This document shows, in pieces, positions 14,801 to 26,800 of a stretch of DNA of 64,000 bases. The number at the start of each line of letters is the position of its first letter. Position 1 is the stretch's first letter. This DNA is from Corallium rubrum (lineage: Eukaryota > Cnidaria > Anthozoa > Scleralcyonacea > Coralliidae). The DNA is taken from NCBI GenBank assembly GCA_964035015.1, contig OZ036003.1, positions 4,578,407 through 4,642,406 of the forward strand, read 5' to 3'. The notes under the pieces were generated by a model, which saw nothing but the letters and a program-made list of their open reading frames with translations, searched no databases and was not told the origin of the DNA. Both the position numbers and the translations under genes were made by a program.

Positions 14801-17800
14801 TCATTTTTGAAATATATAGTGCAGAATCCACGTTTTGTGAAAGTTTTTAAAATGTCCAAAACGTTCGTAACATTGTTCGTAATAATATAACATTTCCTTC
14901 TCACAAGTGTTAGAATTTCAGATGATTTTTTATTCAACTACTTAACATACGATCATACAACATTTATGGCCATGTAATAAACTACTTATTGACCTCGCTT
15001 GTTCGGTCTGTACTATATAGTGAAATATCGAACCTCTGTTTTTTTTGCACAGACCTCAACTCGCTGCGCTCGTCTCGATCCGTACTTAAAAAACATCGGT
15101 CCGATATTTCACTAGATATTTCACTAGTCCAGACCTCACGCTCGGTCAATAAGTATAGTTAATATTTATTTAATATGTTGATAAAATTAAGATTAAAAAA
15201 AAAAGTAAAATTATTTATCTCTCAAAAAGCAATAGGTAGCTAGCTATATACAGTGTACTGTTGATGTGTGTTAACGGTTATATCATCGTCAGGGATTTTA
15301 CATAATTTAGGATATTTGGAACCTTCTGAGAAGATTTGTAATATATCTTCCTTTTCTAAAATTTCATCTTCGTGGACTTTTTCGCTGTTAAAGTTGACGA
15401 AAGTAACGTCTACGAAGGAATTTGTTTATATAAAAACCACTTTACAGATTCCTGCTTTGATGTCACTTCAGTCGACTTTAAACACGGAGCGAGCGCATAA
15501 AAGGGAGCCCCCCCCCCCCGGCTACGCACTGACAGTTTGAAATGTCAACAGTCAAGTCAACAACGAGTCAGTGAGCTGGTGAAGTTTTGAGAATTATCTT
15601 TTATTTATAACCTTTTTACCTTTCAATTACCCATGTAAATTGTAAAGAGAAGCATAAGAGTCTTAGATAAAAACAATTCTGAAGTGATTAAATTTGTTTG
15701 GTCAATGAATTTGTAAAATATATAAGCTTATATTATGACTTTGCTTTCAAATGATGTTTGATGCTTTGTCTTTTGCCGTTTTTTAAAATAGAGTTCCACA
15801 TATAAAAGACAATACTTTGATATTTAACTAAAACAGACCATTTAAACGAAGACAATAAATAGTTTCTTATATTAACTTTGCAAGTCAATATATCACAAAT
15901 TGAGAACTTTTTAGTAGTCACTTGTCTGGCTTTCAGACAACATGTACTGTCGGTCGTGCAAAAACAAAGTTGTCGTCGTTGAAAAGTGAGATGATGTTCA
16001 GACATCTACATGGAGATATTCATTATCAACATTCTTGGTGTATATAAAAGGGTCTTATAATTACAAGGACGGAAGATATGAATGAATAAGCAAAGAATAC
16101 AGACATCATCTGCATTCAACAAGAAAAATGGCGAGACGCTTGGTCTTTTTCGTACGGTTTTTCCTCGCCTTAGTTTTGTTTCGACGTATTGGAAGCGTAA
16201 TTTTTCCGTCTTTCTACTCAAAATGATGTGTTACACTTGAAAAAGACAAATTCGACGTTTGGGAAGTGGCAAGTTTAATTTAAAAACAGTAAACAAGTCT
16301 CACAAAAGCTCCACTCGTCAGTCTTAGCCAAAGTTCCTCGGTAAAGCCGGAAGTAATTTTAGCTGTGTGGACCAATCAGATGCGTTTGGGCAGGATTGGC
16401 TGAGGTACTCAGCCGGTACTTATGCGCTCGCTCCGTGTTTAACCACGGGCTTTAGGAAAGGCTCAGTATGGCTCGAGTGAAAAGGTGTTTCAGCATACGA
16501 TTATAAACAAAAAATTGTGTATTTGTCTTACCTTAATGTTCAATGAACTTTCTTATGTATGATACAAAGTCTAAGGTATCTTGAAATACGTTACAATCGC
16601 TTCGCACTCTTCCTATATTCACTGAATATCCTTCGATTTGAACGGCCATGTTTACTAGGCCCAATCCTTCAAACTGTCACGCGGCTTACGAGTGTTCTTG
16701 AAACTCAAAAAACAAGAGGGTAGGATCTTTGGATTTTTTCATCGTCAAGAGCGAGATGAAAGGACACTACCATATATGGCACCGAACGTGTCCCCAACTT
16801 CCATATATGGCACAAACGTGTCCCTGTTAATTTTTAAAACAAGCCGTTACTCTGACGTCAGAACGTTCATCCCGCTCTTGACGATTCAAACAGATCACAT
16901 GGTATGCAATCCAAATAGCTGATTGGTTTAGAAGAGTACCACACCCACTTTGATCCTACCCTCTTGTTTTTTGAGTTTCAAGAACACTCGTAAGCCGCGT
17001 GACAGTTTGAAGGATTGGGCCTAGTAAACATGGCCGTTCAAATCGAAGGATATTCAGTGAATATAGGAAGAGTGCGAAGCGATTGTAACGTATTTCAAGA
17101 TACCTTAGACTTTGTATCATACATAAGAAAGTTCATTGAACATTAAGGTAAGACAAATACACAATTTTTTGTTTATAATCGTATGCTGAAACACCTTTTC
17201 ACTCGAGCCATACTGAGCCTTTCCTAAAGCCCGTGGTTTAACAGCAAAGAATTAGACCATGCATAAAGGTGAAATTTTAGAAAAGGAAGATATTACTACA
17301 TTTCTTTTCGGAAGGCTCTACTTCTATCTCAAGGTCTTTGTTAAGGTGTGCAGGGTCATTTCGGTAAAGCGCTCTCAATTCTACAGATTTCATGCCGCAA
17401 AAATAAAATAGATATCGTTAGAAAGCTATTAATTTGTAGAATACAATGGTGTCTTTGATTTTGCGATAAACACAAACCAATAATAGTTGCGATTTTTTTA
17501 ATTAAAACCAGAGGGCTTCACTCGGGGCGACTCAAGTAAAAAGCGTTTTGTTTTGTTCAAAATCTTTTTTGCCGTTTAATTGCGAGATAAATTTCCAGCA
17601 AGTCGGTGTCAGGGTTTTTTTATATGTCGAGTTTTGCTGATTTTATTGTCGACCAAAGTTGAAAATGCTGTTTTCCGACGAACATTCGGACAAAATAAGT
17701 CATAAAATCGAAACCAGGCAATAAATAAAAAAAAAGTGACACTATTTTGCTGGAAATTTGTCTCGGAATCGAACTGTGAAAAAAATTTTTTGAACAAAAT

Positions 17801-20800
17801 GAAACGTTTTGTTCGTAAATCGCCCCGAGTGATGCCCTCTGGTTTTACTTGAAAAATTCACAACTATTATTGGCTTGTGTTTATCGCAAAATCAAATACT
17901 GCATTGTATTATACAAATTAAAGCTTTCTAACGATATCTATTTTATTTTTGTGGCATAAATTCTGACGAATTGAGAGCGCTTTATCGGAATAAGCCTGCA
18001 AACCTTAACGATTCCTGTCGTGGCCGGCAATAGAAGTGTCCTTGAAAAATTTTGCAATTCATTTGCTATGTTTGACCAATTCATTTGATGAAAATTATTG
18101 CTAACTTTCTGTATTGCGTTTGATTGGTTACTGGTTTTTAAACAACCAATAAGAAACAGGATTATTTTCCAAACACCAATCATATTCAAAACAGAATTCA
18201 AAATAGGGAGTTGTCAACGAGTCTTATGAAATGAGTTGTTCAACTTGAGGAATATATTGCACGACAGTAACTCTGTCTTAAATATGTAAAATCCCAAACT
18301 ATGCATGATATATTATAGGTAATATTGGGCATTTCACTCGATTGCATAGTATATATTCTACACTCTAAACACTACAAATGTATATATTCTACACACTACA
18401 AATGTATATATTCTACACTCGAATTTTCCTTCACCCAAAATCTTTAGAACACGCTATGTAATCGAGTGAAATGCCCAATATTACCTATAATATACCCAAT
18501 ACTCTCCTGGCATTACCACCTTATTATATATACAGAACTCGCGATCAAGCTCTCGGCAACGCCCTCCGTGGCTCAGTGGTCAGAGCATTGCACTAGAATC
18601 GCAAGGTCGTGAGTTCAATTCCTTCCGGAGGGCCTGTGTAGTTGCATTTTTCGCAACTGGTCCCGGTTTGGTCTTTAAATGTATATATTCTACACTCGAA
18701 TTTTCCTTCACCCAAAATCTTTAGAATATGCATGATATAGCCACTTAGGCTATGTGCGCACGGTAACGTTTCCGAGCGTTTTCGTATTGTTCACTGTTCT
18801 CAAGGGAATCGAGAACAATCAGCTCATTACGTGAAACACTACGAAAACGCTCGGAAACGTTACCGTGTGCACATAGCCTTAATTAAACATGCAGTTTCAA
18901 TTCTGTTTTCAATTCTGATCATATTCTCATATTTAAACCGAATATAAAGAAACTACAAGTAGTGCAAAACTTTGCGGCTGGGATAGTTTCAAGTAAAAGA
19001 AAATCTGATAATATCACACCTACTCTTAAAAGGCTGGGATACATGGTTATCGGTTAAGCAGAGTTGCAAAAAACCTGCGGGTATGCGGGTATCACCCGGA
19101 GGAAGGTTTACTTTAGTGAGGAAGGTTTAAAGTGAAAACACGTGAAACAATGTTCACATTCGGTAATCTGAGAAAGTTACAATTGATCAAGCAAGGTGTC
19201 GAGAAGAATAGCGATTTGCAGCTGCAAAACATTGGCTAACCAACAATTATCCAGCACTAGCAGTGGCAGCAGTTACATGTGTGAGACATGTACGCTGATG
19301 TTTGCTGTGATTCCTGTATCTTCCTAGCAGTCGAGGGTAGTTAGCAGGCTGTCAGTCAGCAGCGGTCAGTTATTATAGTAGCTACTGTAGTATGCCAAAG
19401 CTTACACCTAGGAAAACCTAGAAAACCAAGGTACTGTAAAAGTCACGCAGTATTTATGAGCGTTGCAAAACACAAAATTCTCGCTATATATTTTGAGGAA
19501 GGTTATCTAAACTTAAAAACCCATTCGGAGGAAGGTTGAATACTTTTCCAACTCTGCGGTTAAGGACATGCGGTATATCGGGATGCTCAAATGGTGTATA
19601 AGATTATTACTCGGGCTACCTGTGGTAGACGAGTCTAGGTTTCGGTCTGTTTTTGTTTTGGGGGGGATCACGATATTGCCCCAGCAGGCTTTGCGAAACC
19701 GAGATTTAACTTTAATGGCGAGTTGTCTCTTGAACGAAGCTTTTCTTGCGATTTTATCGATGTTTTTGAATATTTCCACGACATTTCTTGGCACACTACA
19801 CAGCAGTCGTCTCAAACAAAGATGTCAGAGTAGTCGGACTGTCAGCGAATCAAGGTGTATTAAAAATAATTGGAAACTTTAAACTGAAGGAGTGAAGGAC
19901 AGTCATATTTTTAAATAATTGCGAAACCGAGGTGGTTTGGCCGAGTTGTCTCCAGATGATCAGTGGTTGTCTCTTTTGAACAAAGCTTTTATTGCCATTT
20001 TATCGATGTTTTTCAATATTTGCAAGACATTTCACTGTTTCTCAGTTGTTTACTTGTTTGAATAGCTTTGCAAGTGACTGATAAAAGATGACGGGCTATT
20101 TCAAAACAGGTTGGTCCTGGCCTTGCTGCTTTATAGTCCGGCAACTACAAAATGCAAGTATAATAATAAGTACCGAATAGAGCAAATACCGGTATTAAAT
20201 ATGTCAATATGTTAAACTGTTCAGTACATGTCTAGATATCGCGTAAGTGCGCGTATCGTATTACATTTGGAATCGTGTGTTTCAAAACATGTTTAAATAT
20301 TTTCTGTTTGTCCAAATTTAAATAAATTCTATATCAAAATGATCGCTTGAATCTGCCGAATCCGACACTATAGGTTTTGTCTACTATTTAATTTTCAGAA
20401 AAACGGCCTTGTTTACATTTATACTATAAGACCATAGATTCTATTTGTGAAAATCTATGCAATTATGCATTGCCATGTAGTCTTGCTAGAGTGCGCACAG
20501 GCTACGCGAAGCTTTCAGAAATCAGTAGCCCGAGTGAACGCCTGAGCAGGCGTCTTGTTAATGGTAGTGCACCACTATATCTTAGGGGCTGTTTATATGA
20601 GAGGCGAGCCCGGTAAGCGAGATCTCACTGTGTAGTTATTTTCCTGTTAAAAAATCCTCTGCGTTTATATGGCCAAGCGAGCTAGCCCGGTTGGCGATTT
20701 CTCACTTGAAAGAGGCGAGATCTCGGTAAGCGGGATGGAAATTTCCCATGTAAACAGTCGCTAACCGGGCTGGCCCGCTTACCGGGATGATTTTTCAAAG

Positions 20801-23800
20801 GGATGCCGACGCCATCTATTGTCGTTGTTGTAAAATCATCCAGTAGGCGGGATGAAATTCGTTCATATAAACGCGAGCCAGAAATCATCCCGCTTACCGA
20901 GCTATCCCGGTAAGCGGGCTGGCTCGCCTGCATATAAACAGCCCCTTAGTAATTTTTTTACAAAGCGCTCTGATATACATATAGTCGTAGTACCCGTTAC
21001 CGTAACGACCTTAACATACCTAAATGTAGAACAAGTTTAGCCCAACGATCAATCAGGTTCAGAGGTGCTAAAATGTCCGACTTTGATTAGTTTTAATAGA
21101 TCGGTCAAGAACTGCCTTTTCAAGCTTGATTTAAATTAGTTTTATTATTTTTAATTTAGTTTTATTTATTATTTTTATTTTGTATTTGAAAGTATTCCTA
21201 TTATATTCTCACATTGTAAATACATTTAAGATGTAAATAGACATATTGATAAATGTAATTAGACCTGAAAAACCCCGACGGGATGTTCCAAAATAAAATT
21301 GTATTGTATTGTTTGTAACAGATCATTGCCTGGATTTACTGTTTGCTGAAGAAAATAATGCATTTATTGATAAGATTTTATTATGGAATCATTCAAATCA
21401 AGCGTATATTAGAAACTCTGGTCCTGTAGCCATTGGAAATATTGCCAGAACAGGTGCAGTTTATCAACACCAGATTAGTATAGGTAATAGCATGGTTTCG
21501 AGTGCAATTTGGAAAAAAACATGCACGAGTGAATTTTTCAAAGACTATCAAAATTTTACGAGTCCGAAGGCCGAGTGCTATTTGAGGTCTTTGAAAAACT
21601 CACGAGTGCGTGTTTTTTTCAAATTGCACGATAAATCATGCTATTACCTATTACCTATTAATAATATACATGAAAAAAATTATCATAAAGAGAATCTTTC
21701 TAATCAAAATGCTTTGTTCAAATAACATACATTTTTTCTAGTAAAAAATGATTTTTGTGCAAATTTAAAAAATTACAAAATTTGCACTGTATTAAAGAAA
21801 TACCAAACGGTTTTCCGTGTTTGGATACTCTGATCCAAACACGCGGGAAATTGCGAGACTGGAGAAAAGCGTAACAAAACATGAGCCGTAGGCGAGTGTT
21901 TTTAGCTTTTCGAAAGTCGAGCAATTTCCCAAGTGTTTGGATAAGAGTCTCCAAACACGAAAAAAAACATTTGGTATTTCTTTTATAAAATAATCACAAG
22001 TGAATATGATATACTGTCCGACATTTTCAAAAAATCGTTTTGGCGGGAATTTTCCGTGTTTGGATACTCTGATCCAAACACGGCAATTGACCAATCAGGG
22101 CTCGCGTAGTATACATGTTATTTGCACTGAACTACACTAAAATTGCACTCCTCTCGGCCAATCAGAATTGATAAAAATTTTTTACGTATATTATTAAATA
22201 GAGAATAATACATGCATGGATGTGTGGAAATATGAAATTTATTTCGAGTGTTGACCAGGATATCTCACGAGTGAGCGAAGCGAACTCGTGAGATATCCTG
22301 TTCAACATGAGAAAGTAATTTCAGAGTTTCAAGCATCCATGTATTGTTCTGTTTATTATATAAAAAACTGTCCTATTGCCTTTCAAAAATTGCATTAAAC
22401 TATAATGCTGATTCAGCGATAATCGTCACATGTGCGATTACCATAAATAATCACACATGTGAGATTATCACTTTTATTAGTGGCGGAAAAATCAATAAAA
22501 CACTCTATTTTATATAATAAAAAATTAGAAACACAGAGCATTCATTTTCTATCTCTTTTCTTTTTTCACCTTAGAAACCAATTGTATAAAACTTGTAAAA
22601 ATGGATGTTCATAAGTACCTCATTGACTTATTATGCAACACCACTGGGGGTAGTGAAAAGGTTGGTCGTTGACAGAAAGTCTTTTTGTTTTTGAATGATT
22701 ATTGTGGGTGGAGAATGATGTGTATTTGTTATATAGCTAGAGTTTCGCTGGATACAACGATGACTGTCATTGGTTGGTTAGTGGTCACATGACCTTAGCT
22801 AAATTTCAATGTCTACCGAGCGGGCAATAATTGAGAACTTATTGCCTGCTCGGTCAATAAGTTTTCAATTGTTGTCCGCTACAACTTTGAACTCTTCACG
22901 GCATCCTGTAAACAAAAGCTTGTTTGGTACGAAAAAAAGAATATTTATTGGTCTTCAAAGCATGTGTGAAGATTAACTGGAGAAATGTATTGCTGTCCTT
23001 TTGTTCTGAGACTCATATTTGTTTGTTTGATGTGAAATTACAGAGCCAGGCGAAATGTTTTGGTAAGTCCTTCAGTTTGTCTTTTCGTTTGTGTTCTTTC
23101 AAACCTTGATAAACGTCGAAATTATTCCGCGAAACTCAAGCTATATAACAAAACACTTAATGTCTGATCCCTCGGGAAACAGTTAGACCCTTGGGAAAAC
23201 AAACTAACTGTTTCCCTCGGGAGCAGACATTAAGTGTATAGTGTTATACTCATTAGGTAGGGCTAGCGCCCCCTCCAAAATTAGAACACGGTATTATAAC
23301 GACTAAACATAAAAAATGCAGGTTAACATTTAACAGCAAGATTAAATTTATTGAGAACTAAAAATTTGGCCTCCGTGACTCCATCGAGGATAGCAGCTGA
23401 GTTCTTTAGCTCAGCAAAAACAAAAGTCCTGGGTGCGAGCCTGTTGGCTTCTTATTACAAGCAGTTCTTTACCTTTCAATTGATGAATGCAAAACGAAAT
23501 AGTTTAATTTGGTTTCTTGATATATTATATAAAGTAAAAAGACTTACATGTATCAAGTAATACAGCTTTCAAACCATGTCAGTCAAATCATGACAACAGG
23601 GGCCCCCACACCAAATATGCCGATTCGAACTTGCGACCTTCGATTTAATAGTCCAGTGCAGGGACGTAGCCAGTATTTTGAAAGGGGGGAGCCGAAATCA
23701 AAATAAATTTTTAGGGGGGTCCGTGCCCCCTCCCCCGGGAAATTTAGAAATCGAGAGTCGCTGAGATGCCATTTCCTGGCTTTTGGAGGAATATTTTACA

Positions 23801-26800
23801 GACTCTAAAGGTTAAAAAACGTCATATAAAATACTCACAACACGCAAACGTCACATAGATACTCAAAATGCATACACTCAGTAGATTGAATACACTATTT
23901 ACAGTTTATTTCCTGGCACAACTGATATTGCATCAGTTTTGTAGTGAGGGGGAGCCGCTTCCTATATCCATCCCTATACCTGGAACGCTAACTTCAGTCA
24001 TTATCACGCTTCAAAAGTGAAGTCAACATTTTGTACTTATTACGTCGCTTCCAGTCCCTTGCGCCATCCTGACGCGAACCACGTCTTGGCCGCGTATATA
24101 GGGGGACTGAAGGCGACGTTATAGAGCTTGACTTCATTTTTTGACCCGAAGTTAGCTTTCCAGATATGAGGGGAGAATGGGAAGAAGTATGGAGTTCACT
24201 GGTCCGATGCTCTACCAACTGAGCTACAGGTAGGCTTTCTCAAAGTCCTTTTCAAACATTTTTGACCTTTCGGTTCCTCGTTGAAAAGGATTTTTCCCAC
24301 CTGCAGCGCGCCAAAATTCACCGGTGAGTTTTTCGACCGGTGACGTAATTCGGGAAGTACTTATACTCAGGCTAAAGTACTATGCAAGTGCTATTTTTGG
24401 AAGTTGGAGTTAAACAGACTCTTGAAAACGTTTTAGTAGGGGTAGAACCACTTTCCATTGCATGTACGACAACTCGAAACACGTCAAAACAGGACGATGT
24501 ACATTTCAGCGATTTCCCGCCAGAATATTTAATTAGATTCAAAAACCCGCAAGCGAAACAAGTCCGCCTCTTTCCTCCCGCTTTTCCGCTCGCCCGCCTT
24601 TCCACCCGCCGCAAAAACTAGCGCTAAGAGGCGGACTTGGAGCAAGTCTAAGCTACAGGTCAAGTTGGGAGCTGAAGGTCGAATGATATATTACATAGCA
24701 TGTTCTAGGGATTTTTGGTGAAGGAAAATTCAAGTGTAGAATATATACATTTTAAGACCAAACCGGGACCAGTTGCGAAAAATGCAACTACACAGGCCTT
24801 CCGGCAGGAATTGAACCCACGACCTTGCGATTCTAGTGCAATGCTCTGACCACTGAGCCACGGAGGCCGTTGCCGAGAGCTTGATCGCGAGTTCTGTATA
24901 CATTGGTTCTAAGGTGGTAATGCCAGGAGAGAATTGTGTTTATTAGAAGTAATATTGGGCATTTCACTCGATTACATAGCATATTCTAGGGATTTTTGGT
25001 GAAGGAAAATTCGAGTGTAGAATATATAGTACTTAGGCTATTACCCTGCGAGTCAGAGCCCCTTTCCGACCTACGCAGGCTTCGGGGGAAAGTGGGCTCT
25101 GCCAAGAAACTCGCTATTTCTTTTTGAGCATGCGTGAACGGTTGCCAAGATACTATTTTGGGCCCAGGCTCTAACGCGTTACTTGCTATTTCCTGCTAAC
25201 GTGCGTTCATAAACTAGAACTTGTTTGACCAGTTTAAAACCTGACTGACTCGCCCCAAACTTGGGGCGAAGATCGAGTTTGTTAGCAGAGCCCACTTTCC
25301 CCCGAAGCCTGCGTAGGTCGGAAAGGGGCTCTGACTCGCAGGGTATTAGGCTATTTGATATTTCGAAACAGACTATTTCCTTCAATCGAAATATAGTAAG
25401 GTTTGAGTACTTCCGAAAATATTGAACGTAGTTTCTGACTTACATCTAGACAATAGTCTTCAACAGTGAACTCGGGTCCTTGAACCCGCGACCTTCGGAG
25501 TTGGTCTTTTTGTATTACACAACAGGGTTTTTTTACATCAATCTTGTGATTAAACAATTTTACTAATCTTTCAGGATGAAATTCAATTGTATGTTGCAGT
25601 CTTCAATGCAATGAAAAACTTAGCAATCCCAGGTAAAAGCTGGTTTCCACTCAGGAAAATTTTCCGCAGGACCGGAAAGGATAGGAAAGTTTCCTTTGTC
25701 TTGTGAGCTCGGAACTAATGACTTTAACACAAAAGAAACTTTCCTGTCCGTTCCTATCCTGCGGAAGATTTTCCTGAGTGGAAACTAGCCTTAAAAGGAT
25801 GTACACAACACCGCTGCAAAACGTTTCCGCATGCGTGAATTCGCTAGAGTAAACATTGCAAGAGAAGTGGGAACTAGCCATGGCGACAACAACCAGACAG
25901 TGAAGACTAAATACGACTCGACTATTCATTTGTGTTTAAAAAAAAAGAAAATTACGAAGGGGTAAATTCAGAATATGTTACAATATTGACTAAGAAGCCA
26001 TTGCACAAATTACCTACCTCATCTTTTTGGTAGTATCCTTATAATTTTAACTTTTGTGTCAGACTCTTGGACAAGTCCAAATATTTCAGTGTTTTCCCGC
26101 TCTTTTTCTGAGGACGAACCTGGGACGAGCTCTGACGTCGCGCATGCGCAAAACGTTTGGCAGCGGTGTTGATGTACACATGCATGAACGCATGTAGTTA
26201 AGCTGTAAGTACTGTAGTCAGAAAAAATGCTTTCTCCCCAGACAGTTACCAGTGGCGCCGGCAAGGGCGTTTTTCAGAGTGATTTTCAGATTTCCAAATC
26301 CGATGAGAAATTGTCGGGGGGGGGGCGTAACATTTGTTAGCGGAATACGTGGCGCAATTTGTGCATCTACTGATTATTCAAGTTTGTTCTGAAGTAAGGC
26401 TCTAGAAACTAAAATAGAATTGATGTCTCCCAAATTGTCAACCAACCATTCTGGTTTCTCACTCTCAGCATTAGGTTTCCACCGAAATATTTAGCGATTT
26501 ACGCCCTTTCACACACTGTTGAAAATGTGACTTTAAGACGTTTATATTTTGCTCCAAAGTTCCCTCATAATGCAGGAAATGCCGTTTCAGGGACCCAAAA
26601 TTCAAAAATATTTCGGGGGGCATACCCCCGGACCCCCCTAGAAGAGTGTCGTCACAAATTAAAAAATGTTGTACCATATTTTGCCCCCCAAGAAAAAAAT
26701 CCTGGCGGCGCCACTGACAGTACTTTCGGCCATAAATGATGTTGAAAACGCTCACGTTTGGCGCGAAAATTTTGTTTTAACATTTTTGCACGTTTGATGA

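Noticed and set aside
18561-18633. Functional tRNA gene
   Set aside because: The fold is tRNA-like, but the anticodon would be serine without a long variable arm. The head is joined to a repeated body that also occurs inverted at 24.8 kb. A SINE is the better reading.
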